Assembly (NCBI GenBank): GCA_025965315.1
Contig: JAOPXD010000128.1
Span: 1 to 33,401 of the forward strand
Source of the DNA: Marmoricola sp.
Lineage (GTDB): Bacteria; Actinomycetota; Actinomycetes; Propionibacteriales; Nocardioidaceae
Length of the DNA: 33,401 nt
Reading direction: 5' to 3'
Part shown: positions 8,955 through 16,391 of the stretch, piece after piece
Position numbering within the stretch: position 1 is the stretch's first letter
How the letters are laid out: each line of letters starts with the position of its first letter
Program-made: the position numbers and the translations under genes
The notes under the pieces: generated by a model
The model's input: only the letters and a program-made list of their open reading frames with translations
The model's database searches: none
What the model was told of the DNA's origin: nothing

Positions 8955-9764
8955 TCAGGACTTGAGCCGCCGCCCGCGGACGAAGATCACCGCGGACCAG
9001 GCGGACAACACCGCCGCGAAGGCCCAGGTCACCAGCAGCGCCGCCCACCCGGGGACGTCCGCCGACCCGAGGAAGCCGGTCCGGCCCGCCTGCACCAGCC
9101 AGAAGAACGGGTTCAGCTCGCTGACCAGCTGCCAGCCGCTGGCGAGCTGGTTGACGGGGTAGAAGATCCCGCCCAGGAAACCGAGCGGGAGCAGCACCAG
9201 CGACTCGATCGAGTACACGTGGTCCAGCGAGGACGCGACCGCCCCGGCGATGATGCCGAACTGGGCGGCCACGACCAGGACCGCCGGGGCCACCAGGGCC
9301 AGGTAGCCGGGCCGCGCCACGTCGAGGTCGGTGAGCGGGACCGCGACGGCCAGGACGGCCGCGGCGACCAGGATCCCGCGCAGCATCGAGGCCAGCACCA
9401 GCGCACCGAGGATCTCTCCCCAGCGCAACGGGCTGGCCAGGACGCAGTGCAGGTACCGGTCCCGGCGGGCTTCGTAGAGCGAGGTGGTCCCGTTGAAGTA
9501 GCCGACGTTGACCACTGCCTGGACCAGCAGCCCCGGCACGATGAACTGGCCGTAGCTGAACCTGCCGAGCCCGTCGACGTGCCGGGCCAGGACGGTGCCG
9601 AACACGACCACGAACAGGATCGTCGAGAGCACCGGCCCGACCAGCGAGTACCGCCAGATCCGCAGGTAGCGGAGCACCTCGCGCTCGAGCAGCCAGCTGA
9701 ACGGGGAGCGCTCGGCGCGGAACTCGTCGACCACCTCACCCGGGCTGAGCAGCACGCCGGTCAT
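8955..9764 (-). CDS. ABC-2 type exporter permease
   Basis: This is the membrane part of an ABC-2 exporter (YadH/NodJ/DrrB-like), 269 aa, with about six hydrophobic segments. An N-terminal cytoplasmic stretch (about residues 1-30) is followed by RYSLVGPVLSTILFVVVFG, then the family pattern YGQFIVPGLLVQAVVNVGY, YEARRDRYLHCVLASPLRW, LLPLGFLGGIFYPVNQL and LNPFFWLVQAGR. The start is the ATG beginning MTGVLLSPGE, which overlaps the ATPase stop as ATGA; the open frame upstream belongs to a shadow. It works with the ATPase encoded just upstream. The substrate is unknown; relatives export drugs or polysaccharide-type molecules. Confidence 0.9.
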   Translation of the reverse strand: MTGVLLSPGEVVDEFRAERSPFSWLLEREVLRYLRIWRYSLVGPVLSTILFVVVFGTVLARHVDGLGRFSYGQFIVPGLLVQAVVNVGYFNGTTSLYEARRDRYLHCVLASPLRWGEILGALVLASMLRGILVAAAVLAVAVPLTDLDVARPGYLALVAPAVLVVAAQFGIIAGAVASSLDHVYSIESLVLLPLGFLGGIFYPVNQLASGWQLVSELNPFFWLVQAGRTGFLGSADVPGWAALLVTWAFAAVLSAWSAVIFVRGRRLKS

Positions 9765-10510
9765 GACGCCACCGGCGCGAGCGCGCGCTGGTAGAGGTCC
9801 GCGATGCTGCCGACGGCGTACTGCGCGCGCAGGGCCACCGCCGTACCGCGATCGACGATCTGCCCGGCACGGATCAGCGCGATCTCGTCGCACAGCGCCT
9901 CGGCCTCCTCGAGGTAGTGCGTGGTGAGCAGGATCGTCGTACCGGCGTCGTTGAGGGTGCGCACCAGCCGCCAGATCTCGGCGCGCAGGTCGACGTCGAC
10001 CCCGGCCGTGGGCTCGTCGAGGATCAGCAGCCGAGGACGGTTCACCAGTGCCCGGGCGAGGACCAGCCGGCGTTGCATACCGCCGGACAGCTCGGGCGCG
10101 GTGACCTTGGCCTTGGCGGTCAGCCCGAGCAGCTCGAGGGCCTCATCGGCGCGGCGTACGGCCTCGCGGCGCCCCACGCCGAAGTAGCCGGCGTGGTAGA
10201 CGAGCACCTGACGGACCGAGAGGAACCGGTCCACGTTGATGTCCTGCTCGGCCAGCCCGACCAGCGCTCGCGCCTCCCGGGTGTCCGCGGCATGGCCGAA
10301 GACCTGGATCGACCCGGCATCGGGTCGGACCAGGTTGCAGACCGACCCGATCAGCGTTGTCTTGCCGGCACCGTTCGGACCCAGCAGACCGAAGAGCGAG
10401 CCGGCCGGGATCGACAGGTCGAGGTCGTCCAGGGCGGTGAAGCCGTCGCCGTAGGACTTGCGCAGCCCGCGCACCTCCAGCGCCGTGGGGACGCCGTCGT
10501 GATCACGCAC
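9761..10510 (-). CDS. ABC exporter ATP-binding protein (DrrA/CcmA-like)
   Basis: This is the ATPase of the exporter, 249 aa. It shows Walker A LLGPNGAGKTT with Lys50, signature LSGGMQRRL, Walker B RLLILDEPTAGVD and the switch His in TTHYLEEAE. The C-terminal GSIADLYQRAL tail is typical of ABC-2 exporter ATPases. The start is a GTG that overlaps the end of the upstream flavin monooxygenase gene by eight bases, so the pair probably belongs to the sulfur-operon transcript even though its function is not obviously sulfur-related. Confidence 0.9.
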   Translation of the reverse strand: MRDHDGVPTALEVRGLRKSYGDGFTALDDLDLSIPAGSLFGLLGPNGAGKTTLIGSVCNLVRPDAGSIQVFGHAADTREARALVGLAEQDINVDRFLSVRQVLVYHAGYFGVGRREAVRRADEALELLGLTAKAKVTAPELSGGMQRRLVLARALVNRPRLLILDEPTAGVDVDLRAEIWRLVRTLNDAGTTILLTTHYLEEAEALCDEIALIRAGQIVDRGTAVALRAQYAVGSIADLYQRALAPVAS

Positions 10511-11864
10511 TGCGACGATTTCGGGCTGCGGTCGCGTCGAACAGGTTCTGCGGCCGGGGCAGCCCGTAGTGGTCGCGCAGCGTGCTGCCGTCGTACTCCT
10601 CGCGGAACAGCCCGCGCGCCCTCAGCTCCGGCAGCACCTGCTCGATGAACGCCTCCAGCCCTGAGGGCAGCGCCGCGCCCATAACGTTGAAGCCGTCGGC
10701 AGCGCCCTGCTCGAACCAGGTGACCAGGATGTCGACGATCTGCTCCGGCGTTCCGGCCACGACGTTGTGCCCACGGCCGCCGCCGAGCCGGGAGAGCACC
10801 TGACGAACGGTGAGCCGCTCGCTGGTGGCCATCTCGATGATCAGCTCGCTGCGGCTCTTGAAGCCCTCCCGAGCAGTCGGCCGGTCGATCACGTGCTGCG
10901 GCAGCTGCTCGTCGAGCGGCAGCTCCTTCGGCTCGACCTCGAGCACCTTGCCGAGTGCGAGCAGCCCGTACTCCGGGATCCGGAGGTCGTCGAGCTCGGC
11001 GGCGAGCGCCTTGGCCTCTGCTTCAGTGCTGCCGATGATCGGCACGATGCCGGGCAGCACGATCACCTGGTCGGCGTCACGGCCCGCAGCGACAGCACGC
11101 TTCTTGAGGTCGCCGTAGAACTCCTGGGCGTGCTCGAGGGTCTGGCTGGCGGTGAAGATCGCCTCGGCGTACCGGGCTGCGAAGGCACGGCCCGCATCCG
11201 ATGCGCCGGCCTGGACCAGCAGCGGGTACGCCTGCGGGGACCGCGGCACGTTCAGCGGTCCGGCGACCTGGAAGTGCTTGCCCTGGTGGTCGATCGGACG
11301 GATCTGGGACGGGTCGCCCCAGCGTCCGGACGCCTTGTCCCCGACGTACGCCGCATCGCCCCAGGAGTCCCAGAGCTTGAGGACGACGTCGAGGAACTCG
11401 TCGGCCCGCTCGTACCGGTCCGCGTGCAGCGGCCGTTCGTCGAGGCCGAAGTTGGCCGCCTCGGCCTCGGTGGCCGAGGTGACGATGTTCCAGCCGACGC
11501 GACCACCGCTGACGTGGTCGACCGAGGCGAGCCGGCGGGCCAGGTTGTAGGGGTCGTTGTACGTCGTGGAGACGGTGGCGATCAACCCGATGTGCTCGGT
11601 CACCGCCGCGAGCGCGGTGAGCAGGGTGAGCGGCTCCAGCTGGCCGGGGCTGCGGAACTCGCCCGTGCCCTGGGTGACCGGTCCGTCGGCCAGGAACAAC
11701 GAGTCGAACTTCGCCGACTCGGCCAGGGTGGCGAGCTTGATCCAGTGCGCCAGCTCGAAGTCGGCGTTGGGGTTGCTCTGCGGCAACCGCCAGGCGGCTT
11801 CGTGGTGGCCGGCCTCCATCAGGAAGGCGTTGAGGTGCAGGCGGCGATCGGTTCGGTTCGACAT
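10503..11864 (-). CDS. DszA/NtaA/SnaA-family flavin-dependent monooxygenase
   Basis: This is a 453-aa luciferase-like (LLM class) FMNH2-dependent monooxygenase. Length and motifs (NAFLMEAGHHEAAWR, SLFLADGPV, TVSTTYNDPYNLARRLAS, DHVSGGRVGWNIVTS, HADRYERADEFL) place it with NtaA/SnaA/DszA, not with the shorter (about 380 aa) SsuD alkanesulfonate monooxygenases. In this sulfur-transport operon it probably oxidatively releases sulfite from an imported sulfonate or sulfone, but the substrate is unproven. No flavin reductase gene is in the operon, so reduced FMN must come from elsewhere. The ATG beginning MSNRTDRR is chosen because GGAGG ends four bases before it; a longer form ten codons upstream has no such support. 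Confidence 0.9.
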   Translation of the reverse strand: MSNRTDRRLHLNAFLMEAGHHEAAWRLPQSNPNADFELAHWIKLATLAESAKFDSLFLADGPVTQGTGEFRSPGQLEPLTLLTALAAVTEHIGLIATVSTTYNDPYNLARRLASVDHVSGGRVGWNIVTSATEAEAANFGLDERPLHADRYERADEFLDVVLKLWDSWGDAAYVGDKASGRWGDPSQIRPIDHQGKHFQVAGPLNVPRSPQAYPLLVQAGASDAGRAFAARYAEAIFTASQTLEHAQEFYGDLKKRAVAAGRDADQVIVLPGIVPIIGSTEAEAKALAAELDDLRIPEYGLLALGKVLEVEPKELPLDEQLPQHVIDRPTAREGFKSRSELIIEMATSERLTVRQVLSRLGGGRGHNVVAGTPEQIVDILVTWFEQGAADGFNVMGAALPSGLEAFIEQVLPELRARGLFREEYDGSTLRDHYGLPRPQNLFDATAARNRRSA

Positions 11865-11893
11865 GGTTCCTCCAGGTGGAAGGGGGACGTTGC

Positions 11894-12913
11894 TCACGGC
11901 TTGGCGACGAAGTTCGCCGGGAGCAGGTTCTCGACGACCTGGGCGAAGTCGACCTTCTGGGTGATCTCACCGGCGTCGAAGAAGTTGTCCGCCAACGTCT
12001 GGCCGGACTTGATCTTCTCGGGGCTGACGTACTGCAGCCGGTACCGCCAGGCGTCCAGGGTCTTCTTGACCTCGGCGATCGGTACGCCGCTGTCCGTGGA
12101 GATCGCCTGCGCGTGCGCCTCGGGGTTGGCGTTGCCCCAGGCGTACGCCGTGGCGATCCGCTTCAGCACGTCAGCCAGCGCGGCCTTGCGGACGGGGTTG
12201 TCCAGGGACTTGTCGGAGCCGACGTAGTACTCGTTGGTGTCATCGATCGGCGGCACTCCCTTGACCAGGACGCGGGCGCCCTTCTCGATCGCGAACTGGC
12301 CCTGCGGGTCCCAGATCGACCAGGCGTCGACCTTGCCGCTGTCGAACGCCGCAGCGCCCGACTTGGGGTCGAGGTAGACGATCTTGACGTCCTTGGGCGT
12401 GAGGCCGCCGGCCTTGAGCGCGTTGAGCAGCAGCCCGTGCGCGGAGCTGCCCTGCGGTACCGCGATCTTCTTGCCGCGCAGGTCGTCGATCGTCTTCGCG
12501 GTCGAGCCCTTGGGCACGATGATGTTCTCCAGGGCAACGCTGTCGGAGTACGGCGACTGGGTGGCGATCACCTTGAACCCGAGGTTCTGGGCCGCGCCGG
12601 CGATCGGCGGCACCGACCCGACCATGCCGAGGTCGACGTCCCCGGTGCTGGCCGCCGCGACCAGCGGGGGGCCGTAGGGGAACTTGGCGAACTTGATCTT
12701 GTACGACGCGGTCTTGAACGCGCCCGAGGTCGACGCCAGCGTCTTGATGCCGTCGCTCTGCTCGCCCACGGTGAAGGTCAGCTTCTTCCACTCGGGATGA
12801 GCACCGTTGCTCGCGCCACCGATCTGGGCGCTGGTGCTGCCGCAGGCCGCCAGCGCGGTGGTCAGGGCGACCGTTCCGGCTGCGGCAGCGAGGCGGGTGA
12901 GGGTTCTGGACAT
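11894..12913 (-). CDS. ssuA: Sulfonate-type ABC transporter substrate-binding lipoprotein
   Basis: This is the extracellular binding protein for the SsuBC transporter, 339 aa. It has a signal peptide with lipobox LAAC (Cys24), so it is membrane-anchored. The mature part is an NMT1/SsuA-like periplasmic-binding fold: IVPKGSTAKTIDDLRGKKIAV, PQGSSAHGLLLNALKAGGL, VDAWSIWDPQGQFAIEKG. The family binds aliphatic sulfonates or related compounds, and the ligand here is not determined. It lies 84 bases after ssuB, a gap holding a small hairpin, and 29 bases before the monooxygenase gene. The symbol is assigned by similarity and by operon context. Confidence 0.87.
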   Translation of the reverse strand: MSRTLTRLAAAAGTVALTTALAACGSTSAQIGGASNGAHPEWKKLTFTVGEQSDGIKTLASTSGAFKTASYKIKFAKFPYGPPLVAAASTGDVDLGMVGSVPPIAGAAQNLGFKVIATQSPYSDSVALENIIVPKGSTAKTIDDLRGKKIAVPQGSSAHGLLLNALKAGGLTPKDVKIVYLDPKSGAAAFDSGKVDAWSIWDPQGQFAIEKGARVLVKGVPPIDDTNEYYVGSDKSLDNPVRKAALADVLKRIATAYAWGNANPEAHAQAISTDSGVPIAEVKKTLDAWRYRLQYVSPEKIKSGQTLADNFFDAGEITQKVDFAQVVENLLPANFVAKP

Positions 12914-12943
12914 GGTGGTGGATTCCTTCTGGTGGAGGGGTTT

Positions 12944-12965
12944 CGGGCGCGCGGGAGCACGCCCG
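12944..12965 (-). other. intercistronic hairpin between ssuB and ssuA
   Basis: CGGGCG at 12944-12949 pairs with CGCCCG at 12960-12965 across a 10-base loop in the 84-base gap. There is no T tract, so it is more likely an mRNA-stability or processing element favouring the highly needed binding protein than a terminator. This role is inference from position. Confidence 0.35.
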
Positions 12966-12997
12966 GGTGGTGCGACTTGGGGGCGGAACAGGTCCGG

Positions 12998-13720
12998 TCA
13001 GTGCCGGCCGGCGAGACCTAGGTCGGCGAGCAGGTCGCCGCGCAGGTCCTCGCGGGCCTGGCTCGAGCGACGGTCCTCCGCGGAGAGGCCGACGTCGTAG
13101 CTGCTGGCGATCCGGCCGTCGTTCATCACCAGGATCCGGTCGGCCAGCGCGATCGCCTCGGCCACGTCGTGCGTGACCAGCAGCATCGCCGCGCCGTGAC
13201 GCTGGTGCAGGCGCTGGACCAGGTCGTGCATGTGCAACCGGGTGATCGCGTCGAGGGCGGAGAACGGCTCGTCCAGCAGGACCAGATCCGGCTCGGTGAC
13301 CAGTGCCCGGGCCAGCGCGACCCGCTGGGCCTCGCCGCCGGACAGCGTCTTGGGCCAGGCGTTCGCCCGGTCGGCCAGGCCGACCTCGGCGAGCACGTCG
13401 AGCGCGCGCTCCTTCGCACCGGCCCGGTCCAGGCCGATGGTGACGTTGCGCCAGACCTTCTGCCAGGGCAGCAGCCGGTCGCCCTGGAAGACGATCGCCC
13501 GCTGGGTCGGGACCTCGACGGTGCCGCCGTCAGGCCGGTCGAGCCCTGCCAGCAGCCGCAGCAAGGTGCTCTTGCCGCAGCCCGACGGGCCGAGCAGGAC
13601 CACGAACTCCGAGCCGGAGATGGTCAGGTCGAGACCGTCGATCACGGTGCGGTCACCGAACCGGCGTACGACCTGGTCGACCTCGACCGTCGTACGGGCG
13701 TCGTTGCGTGTCGTGGTCAT
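12998..13720 (-). CDS. ssuB: Sulfonate-type ABC transporter ATP-binding protein
   Basis: This is the importer ATPase, 240 aa. Motifs are Walker A LLGPSGCGKST (Lys50), the Q-loop in AIVFQGDRLLPW, signature LSGGEAQRVALARAL, Walker B LVLLDEPFSALD and the switch His in LLVTHDVAEAIALADR. The pattern is that of the nitrate/sulfonate/taurine (SsuB/TauB) subfamily. The ATG overlaps the ssuC stop as ATGA, and it follows ssuC and tauD in a coupled run. The C-terminal tail (RRSSQAREDLRGDLLADLG) is also usual for SsuB. Confidence 0.92.
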   Translation of the reverse strand: MTTTRNDARTTVEVDQVVRRFGDRTVIDGLDLTISGSEFVVLLGPSGCGKSTLLRLLAGLDRPDGGTVEVPTQRAIVFQGDRLLPWQKVWRNVTIGLDRAGAKERALDVLAEVGLADRANAWPKTLSGGEAQRVALARALVTEPDLVLLDEPFSALDAITRLHMHDLVQRLHQRHGAAMLLVTHDVAEAIALADRILVMNDGRIASSYDVGLSAEDRRSSQAREDLRGDLLADLGLAGRH

Positions 13721-14592
13721 GACGCCTCGTAGCTCGGGCGCCAGGCGAGCAGGACCCGCTCGAGCACCCGCACGATCTGGTCGGCGGTCAGGCCGAGCAC
13801 GGCGTAGATCATCAGGCCGAAGAACACCTGGTCGGTCTGCTGGTAGGTCTGCGCCCGGTTGATCAGGAAGCCGATGCCCTGGTCGGCGTTGACCAGCTCG
13901 GCGGCGACCAGGCCCAGCACGCTGTAGCCCAGGGAGAACCGCAGCCCGACCAGGAACCCGGGAAGGGCGCCGGGCAGCAGCACCCGTCGGATCAACCGGA
14001 GCCGGCCCGCACCTGCCGACCGGGCCATCTCGACGAGCCGGTGGTCGACTCCGCGGATGGCCGCGAACAGGTTGAGGTACATCGGCACGGCCGCACCGAA
14101 CGCGATCAGCAGCACCTTGTTCAGCTCGCCGATCCCGAACCAGACGATCATCAGCGGCAGGATCGCGAGCAGCGGGATGGTGTGCAGGATCTGGAACACC
14201 CCGTTGAACAGGTACTCACCGCTGCGCAGCAGACCACCGACGATCCCGGCGTTGACGCCGATCACCAGGCCGATCGCCAGGCCGACCCCCGCCCGGCCCA
14301 GCGACGTCTCGACGCTCGGCACCAGCTCTCCGCGCTGGTACAGCTCCCAGCCGGCGTGCAGGATCACGGTCGGCGCCGGAGCGAGGTTGGCGCTGAGCCA
14401 CCCGACCTTGCTGGCGACCTGCCAGAGCACCGCCAGCACTGCTGGGGTGGTGTAGATGCCGAGCGGCCAGCGCAGCCGGCCCGCGGCACGGCGTACCACC
14501 GACGGCGACACCGCCACCGGGACGAACAGCTCCCGGGTGACCGCGCGCTCGACGCCGGGGGCGGTGACCGGGGCCTCGAGGACGGCGGTCAT
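13717..14592 (-). CDS. ssuC: Sulfonate-type ABC transporter permease
   Basis: This is the importer membrane subunit, 291 aa, with about six transmembrane helices. Visible are IYTTPAVLAVLWQVASKVG, SLGRAGVGLAIGLVIG, the ATPase-contacting EMARSAGAGRLRLIRRVLLPGALPGFL region (the family's EAA loop) and a hydrophobic C terminus. It starts at the ATG reading MTAVLEAPVTAPG, overlapping the tauD stop as ATGA; the long upstream open frame is a shadow of tauD. It is expected to pair with SsuB and SsuA. Confidence 0.92.
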   Translation of the reverse strand: MTAVLEAPVTAPGVERAVTRELFVPVAVSPSVVRRAAGRLRWPLGIYTTPAVLAVLWQVASKVGWLSANLAPAPTVILHAGWELYQRGELVPSVETSLGRAGVGLAIGLVIGVNAGIVGGLLRSGEYLFNGVFQILHTIPLLAILPLMIVWFGIGELNKVLLIAFGAAVPMYLNLFAAIRGVDHRLVEMARSAGAGRLRLIRRVLLPGALPGFLVGLRFSLGYSVLGLVAAELVNADQGIGFLINRAQTYQQTDQVFFGLMIYAVLGLTADQIVRVLERVLLAWRPSYEAS

Positions 14593-15506
14593 GCCGCCAC
14601 GCTCCGTTCGGGCACCGCGTCGGCGGGCACCGCGGAGTAGTGCGAGGAGTCGCCGAGCAGGGCCCGGCTCCGCTCGCCGCTGACGCTGACGGGGATGTCG
14701 CCGGCGACGGTGATCCGGCTGAGCCGGCGCGGCTGGTCGTCGTAGTTGTCGATCGCGTAGTGCTGGGTGATCCGGTTGTCGAAGACCAGCAGCTGACCGG
14801 GCTGCCACGACCAGCGCAGCACGTGCTCGGGCCGGGTCACGTGCGCCTGCAGCAGCCGGAGCACGTCGCGGGACTCGGTGGTGGACAGTCCGACGATGCC
14901 GCGGACGAAGCCGCCGATGAACAGGCCTCGCTCGCCGGTCTCCGGGTGCACCCGGACCACCGGGTGCACCGACTCGTACGGGACGGACTCGAACGTCTCC
15001 CGGTACGCCGCCTCGGCGGCCTTGCGCTGAGGACGGGGCTCGGCGTAGTCGTACACGTTGGTGTGCACCGCCCACAGCGTGTCGGCCCAGGCGCGAAGGG
15101 GCTCGGGAAGGCTGCGGTACGCCGCAGCGCTGTTCGCCACCAGCGTCTCGCCGCCGTACGGCGGGATGACGATGCTGCGCAGCGTGCTGATCGCGGGCGG
15201 TGTGACCACGAACGTGACGTCGGTGTGCCACTCGTTGGCCTTGCTGATCTCGGCATCGACGTCGAGGACGTGCGGCGTCTCGCCGCCCGGGACCGTGGGA
15301 TGGGCGGTGGTCAGCGGACCGAACCGAGCAGCGAACCGCTCCTGGCCGGCGACGTCGAGACCGGGCGCGTCGAGGACGAGCGCCTTGTGCTCGCCGAGAG
15401 CGGTCCGCAGCTGCGCGACCGTCTCGTCGGACAGGTCGTCAGCGGGGTTCACCCCGAGGACGCGGGCGCCGATGTCGGCAGTGATCTTGCTAAGGGAAAG
15501 GGTCAT
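14589..15506 (-). CDS. tauD: TauD/TfdA-family alpha-ketoglutarate-dependent dioxygenase
   Basis: This is a non-heme iron dioxygenase that oxidises a sulfonate (taurine in the best-known member) with alpha-ketoglutarate, releasing sulfite. The 305-aa protein has the iron triad His94-Thr-Asp96 in NEWHTDVTF and the distal His249 in RITQHYAIDNY, with Arg260/Arg264 (RRLSRITVAGD) placed to bind alpha-ketoglutarate. Substrate may differ from taurine: TfdA-like and alkylsulfatase members look similar. It is the first large gene of the operon, with AGGAG eight bases before the ATG; the leader peptide and a structured RNA region precede it. Confidence 0.88.
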   Translation of the reverse strand: MTLSLSKITADIGARVLGVNPADDLSDETVAQLRTALGEHKALVLDAPGLDVAGQERFAARFGPLTTAHPTVPGGETPHVLDVDAEISKANEWHTDVTFVVTPPAISTLRSIVIPPYGGETLVANSAAAYRSLPEPLRAWADTLWAVHTNVYDYAEPRPQRKAAEAAYRETFESVPYESVHPVVRVHPETGERGLFIGGFVRGIVGLSTTESRDVLRLLQAHVTRPEHVLRWSWQPGQLLVFDNRITQHYAIDNYDDQPRRLSRITVAGDIPVSVSGERSRALLGDSSHYSAVPADAVPERSVAA

Positions 15507-15587
15507 GAGAGCTGCTCCTGGAGGTGGCGGGGCGTGCGGGAACGACCAAGCAGCGGGTACCGGGTCGGCACCGCGCTGCAGCGGGGT
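15507..15587 (-). promoter_or_regulatory. candidate attenuator between leader peptide and tauD
   Basis: This 81-base RNA leader contains short segments that can pair in two exclusive ways on the minus strand. GCAGCGCGG (15571-15579) can pair with CCCGCTGCT (15549-15557). CCCGCTGCT can instead pair through GCTGCT with AGCAGC (15511-15516), which overlaps the tauD ribosome-binding site. The end of the leader peptide gene (CGCTG, 15589-15593) can pair with CAGCG in the first segment. A ribosome paused at the Cys codon would thus change which pair forms. The pairings are read by eye and are short; no rho-independent terminator is evident. Confidence 0.4.
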
Positions 15588-15677
15588 TCAGCGACAGGAA
15601 GCGCTCGTGACGCGCATGAGATCGACGTGCGCGCGACCGAAGAGGACGACGGAATGGACAGAACCCGAGTTGTTCAT
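15588..15677 (-). CDS. 29-residue sulfur-operon leader peptide
   Basis: This short gene is not among the larger open frames but is well supported. It encodes 29 residues beginning MNNSGSVHS and ending HVDLMRVTSASCR, then TGA. The C-terminal pattern HVDLxRxxSxxC is the one I recall in the short putative leader peptides that precede sulfur-metabolism operons in actinobacteria; this recollection is unverified here. The ATG lies eight bases after TAACCT, so it is probably leaderless, and translation ends 81 bases before tauD. The penultimate codon is Cys (TGT), so translation could sense Cys-tRNA and hence cysteine supply. Confidence 0.75.
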   Translation of the reverse strand: MNNSGSVHSVVLFGRAHVDLMRVTSASCR

Positions 15678-15720
15678 AGTCGAGTAGGTTACTTGACTTT
15701 GATCAGAATGCAACTCGGGT
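15663..15720. repeat. 10-bp perfect inverted repeat around the leader-peptide promoter
   Basis: ACCCGAGTTG at 15663-15672 and its exact complement CAACTCGGGT at 15711-15720 are separated by 38 bases. One arm covers codons 2-5 of the leader peptide and the other overlaps the -35. A chance match of this length within 60 bases is unlikely. It may bind a regulator at two sites, or fold in transcripts that read through from the upstream hydrolase gene. Confidence 0.6.
15686..15713 (-). promoter_or_regulatory. promoter of the sulfur operon
   Basis: On the minus strand the -35 TTGCAT (15708-15713) and the -10 TAACCT (15686-15691) are 16 bases apart, with the -10 eight bases before the leader peptide ATG. 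This is the best -35/-10 pair in the window. The spacer holds TTGACTTTGATCAG (plus-strand reading, 15693-15706), a partial palindrome similar to the operator at 16392-16406. Confidence 0.6.
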
Positions 15721-15722
15721 CG

Positions 15723-16364
15723 CTAGCCGAGCTCCTGGCCCGCCGTCAGACGCACGTACCGCTGGCCGGTCGGCTCCAGGAACCGGGCCAGGTGCCCGTC
15801 GACGATGCCGAGCCCGGCCTCGCTGTAGACGGCGTCGTGGATCGCGAGCGACGTGGGCGCCCCGACCGTCCGGGCGTAGTCGATGCACTCGGAGATCTTC
15901 AGCCAGGGGGCGCTGACCGGGAGCAGCAGCACGTCCGGGGCGGACGGCAGCGTCGTGAGCGCATCGCCGGGGTGGAAGACCGTGACGCCGTCGAGCTCGA
16001 GGAGGTAGCCGCTGTTGTCGAAGTGCGGCAGCTCGGGGTGGATCACCGCGTGCTTCTCCCCCACCGCCGTGACCGCGAAGTCCTCGACCTGGAGACGGCT
16101 GCCGGGCGCGACCACGGTGACCCGTTCACCGAGCTCCGGCGAGGCGCCCCGGATCTGGTCGGCGACAGCAGCGATCGTGAAGATCGGCGCACCGGTCGCG
16201 GCCAGCAGGTCCGGCGTCCAGTGGTCGGGGTGCTCGTGGGTGATCAGGACAGCCGTCGCGCCGTCGACCGCCTCGCGGGCGGTGAACATCCCGGGGTCGA
16301 TCACGACAGCGGTGCTGCCGGTCTCGAGTCTCACGCAGGCATGCCCGTGCTTGATGATCCGCAT
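15723..16364 (-). CDS. Metallo-beta-lactamase-fold hydrolase (UlaG-like)
   Basis: This is a 213-aa hydrolase with the zinc-binding motif HEHPDH at residues 43-48 after DPGMFT and a further metal ligand in VFHPGDA. UlaG-type members cleave lactones, and others cleave phosphodiesters or act on RNA; the substrate is unknown. The divergent Baeyer-Villiger-type monooxygenase makes esters or lactones, so a paired ring-opening role is plausible but is inference. Its TAGTCT -10 is six bases before the ATG (leaderless), and its stop lies ten bases from the -35 of the sulfur operon. Confidence 0.85.
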   Translation of the reverse strand: MRIIKHGHACVRLETGSTAVVIDPGMFTAREAVDGATAVLITHEHPDHWTPDLLAATGAPIFTIAAVADQIRGASPELGERVTVVAPGSRLQVEDFAVTAVGEKHAVIHPELPHFDNSGYLLELDGVTVFHPGDALTTLPSAPDVLLLPVSAPWLKISECIDYARTVGAPTSLAIHDAVYSEAGLGIVDGHLARFLEPTGQRYVRLTAGQELG

Positions 16365-16370
16365 GACTCA

Positions 16371-16376
16371 AGACTA
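16371..16376 (-). promoter_or_regulatory. leaderless -10 element for the MBL-fold hydrolase
   Basis: TAGTCT on the minus strand ends six bases before the hydrolase ATG, with no ribosome-binding site. It overlaps the plus-strand TAGGGT at 16375-16380, a candidate -10 for the monooxygenase (TTGATG 18 bases upstream), so the divergent promoters overlap. Confidence 0.5.
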
Positions 16377-16391
16377 GGGTCGGACCCGCTA

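Noticed and set aside
8945..8955. GGCCGGCC palindrome between the VapC-like and permease genes as a terminator
   Set aside because: The arms are too short and have no loop; such strings are common in this GC-rich sequence.
10503..11897. Assignment of the flavin monooxygenase as SsuD
   Set aside because: The length (453 aa) and the TTYNDPYNLARRLAS/GRVGWNIVTS motifs fit the NtaA/SnaA/DszA group, not SsuD.
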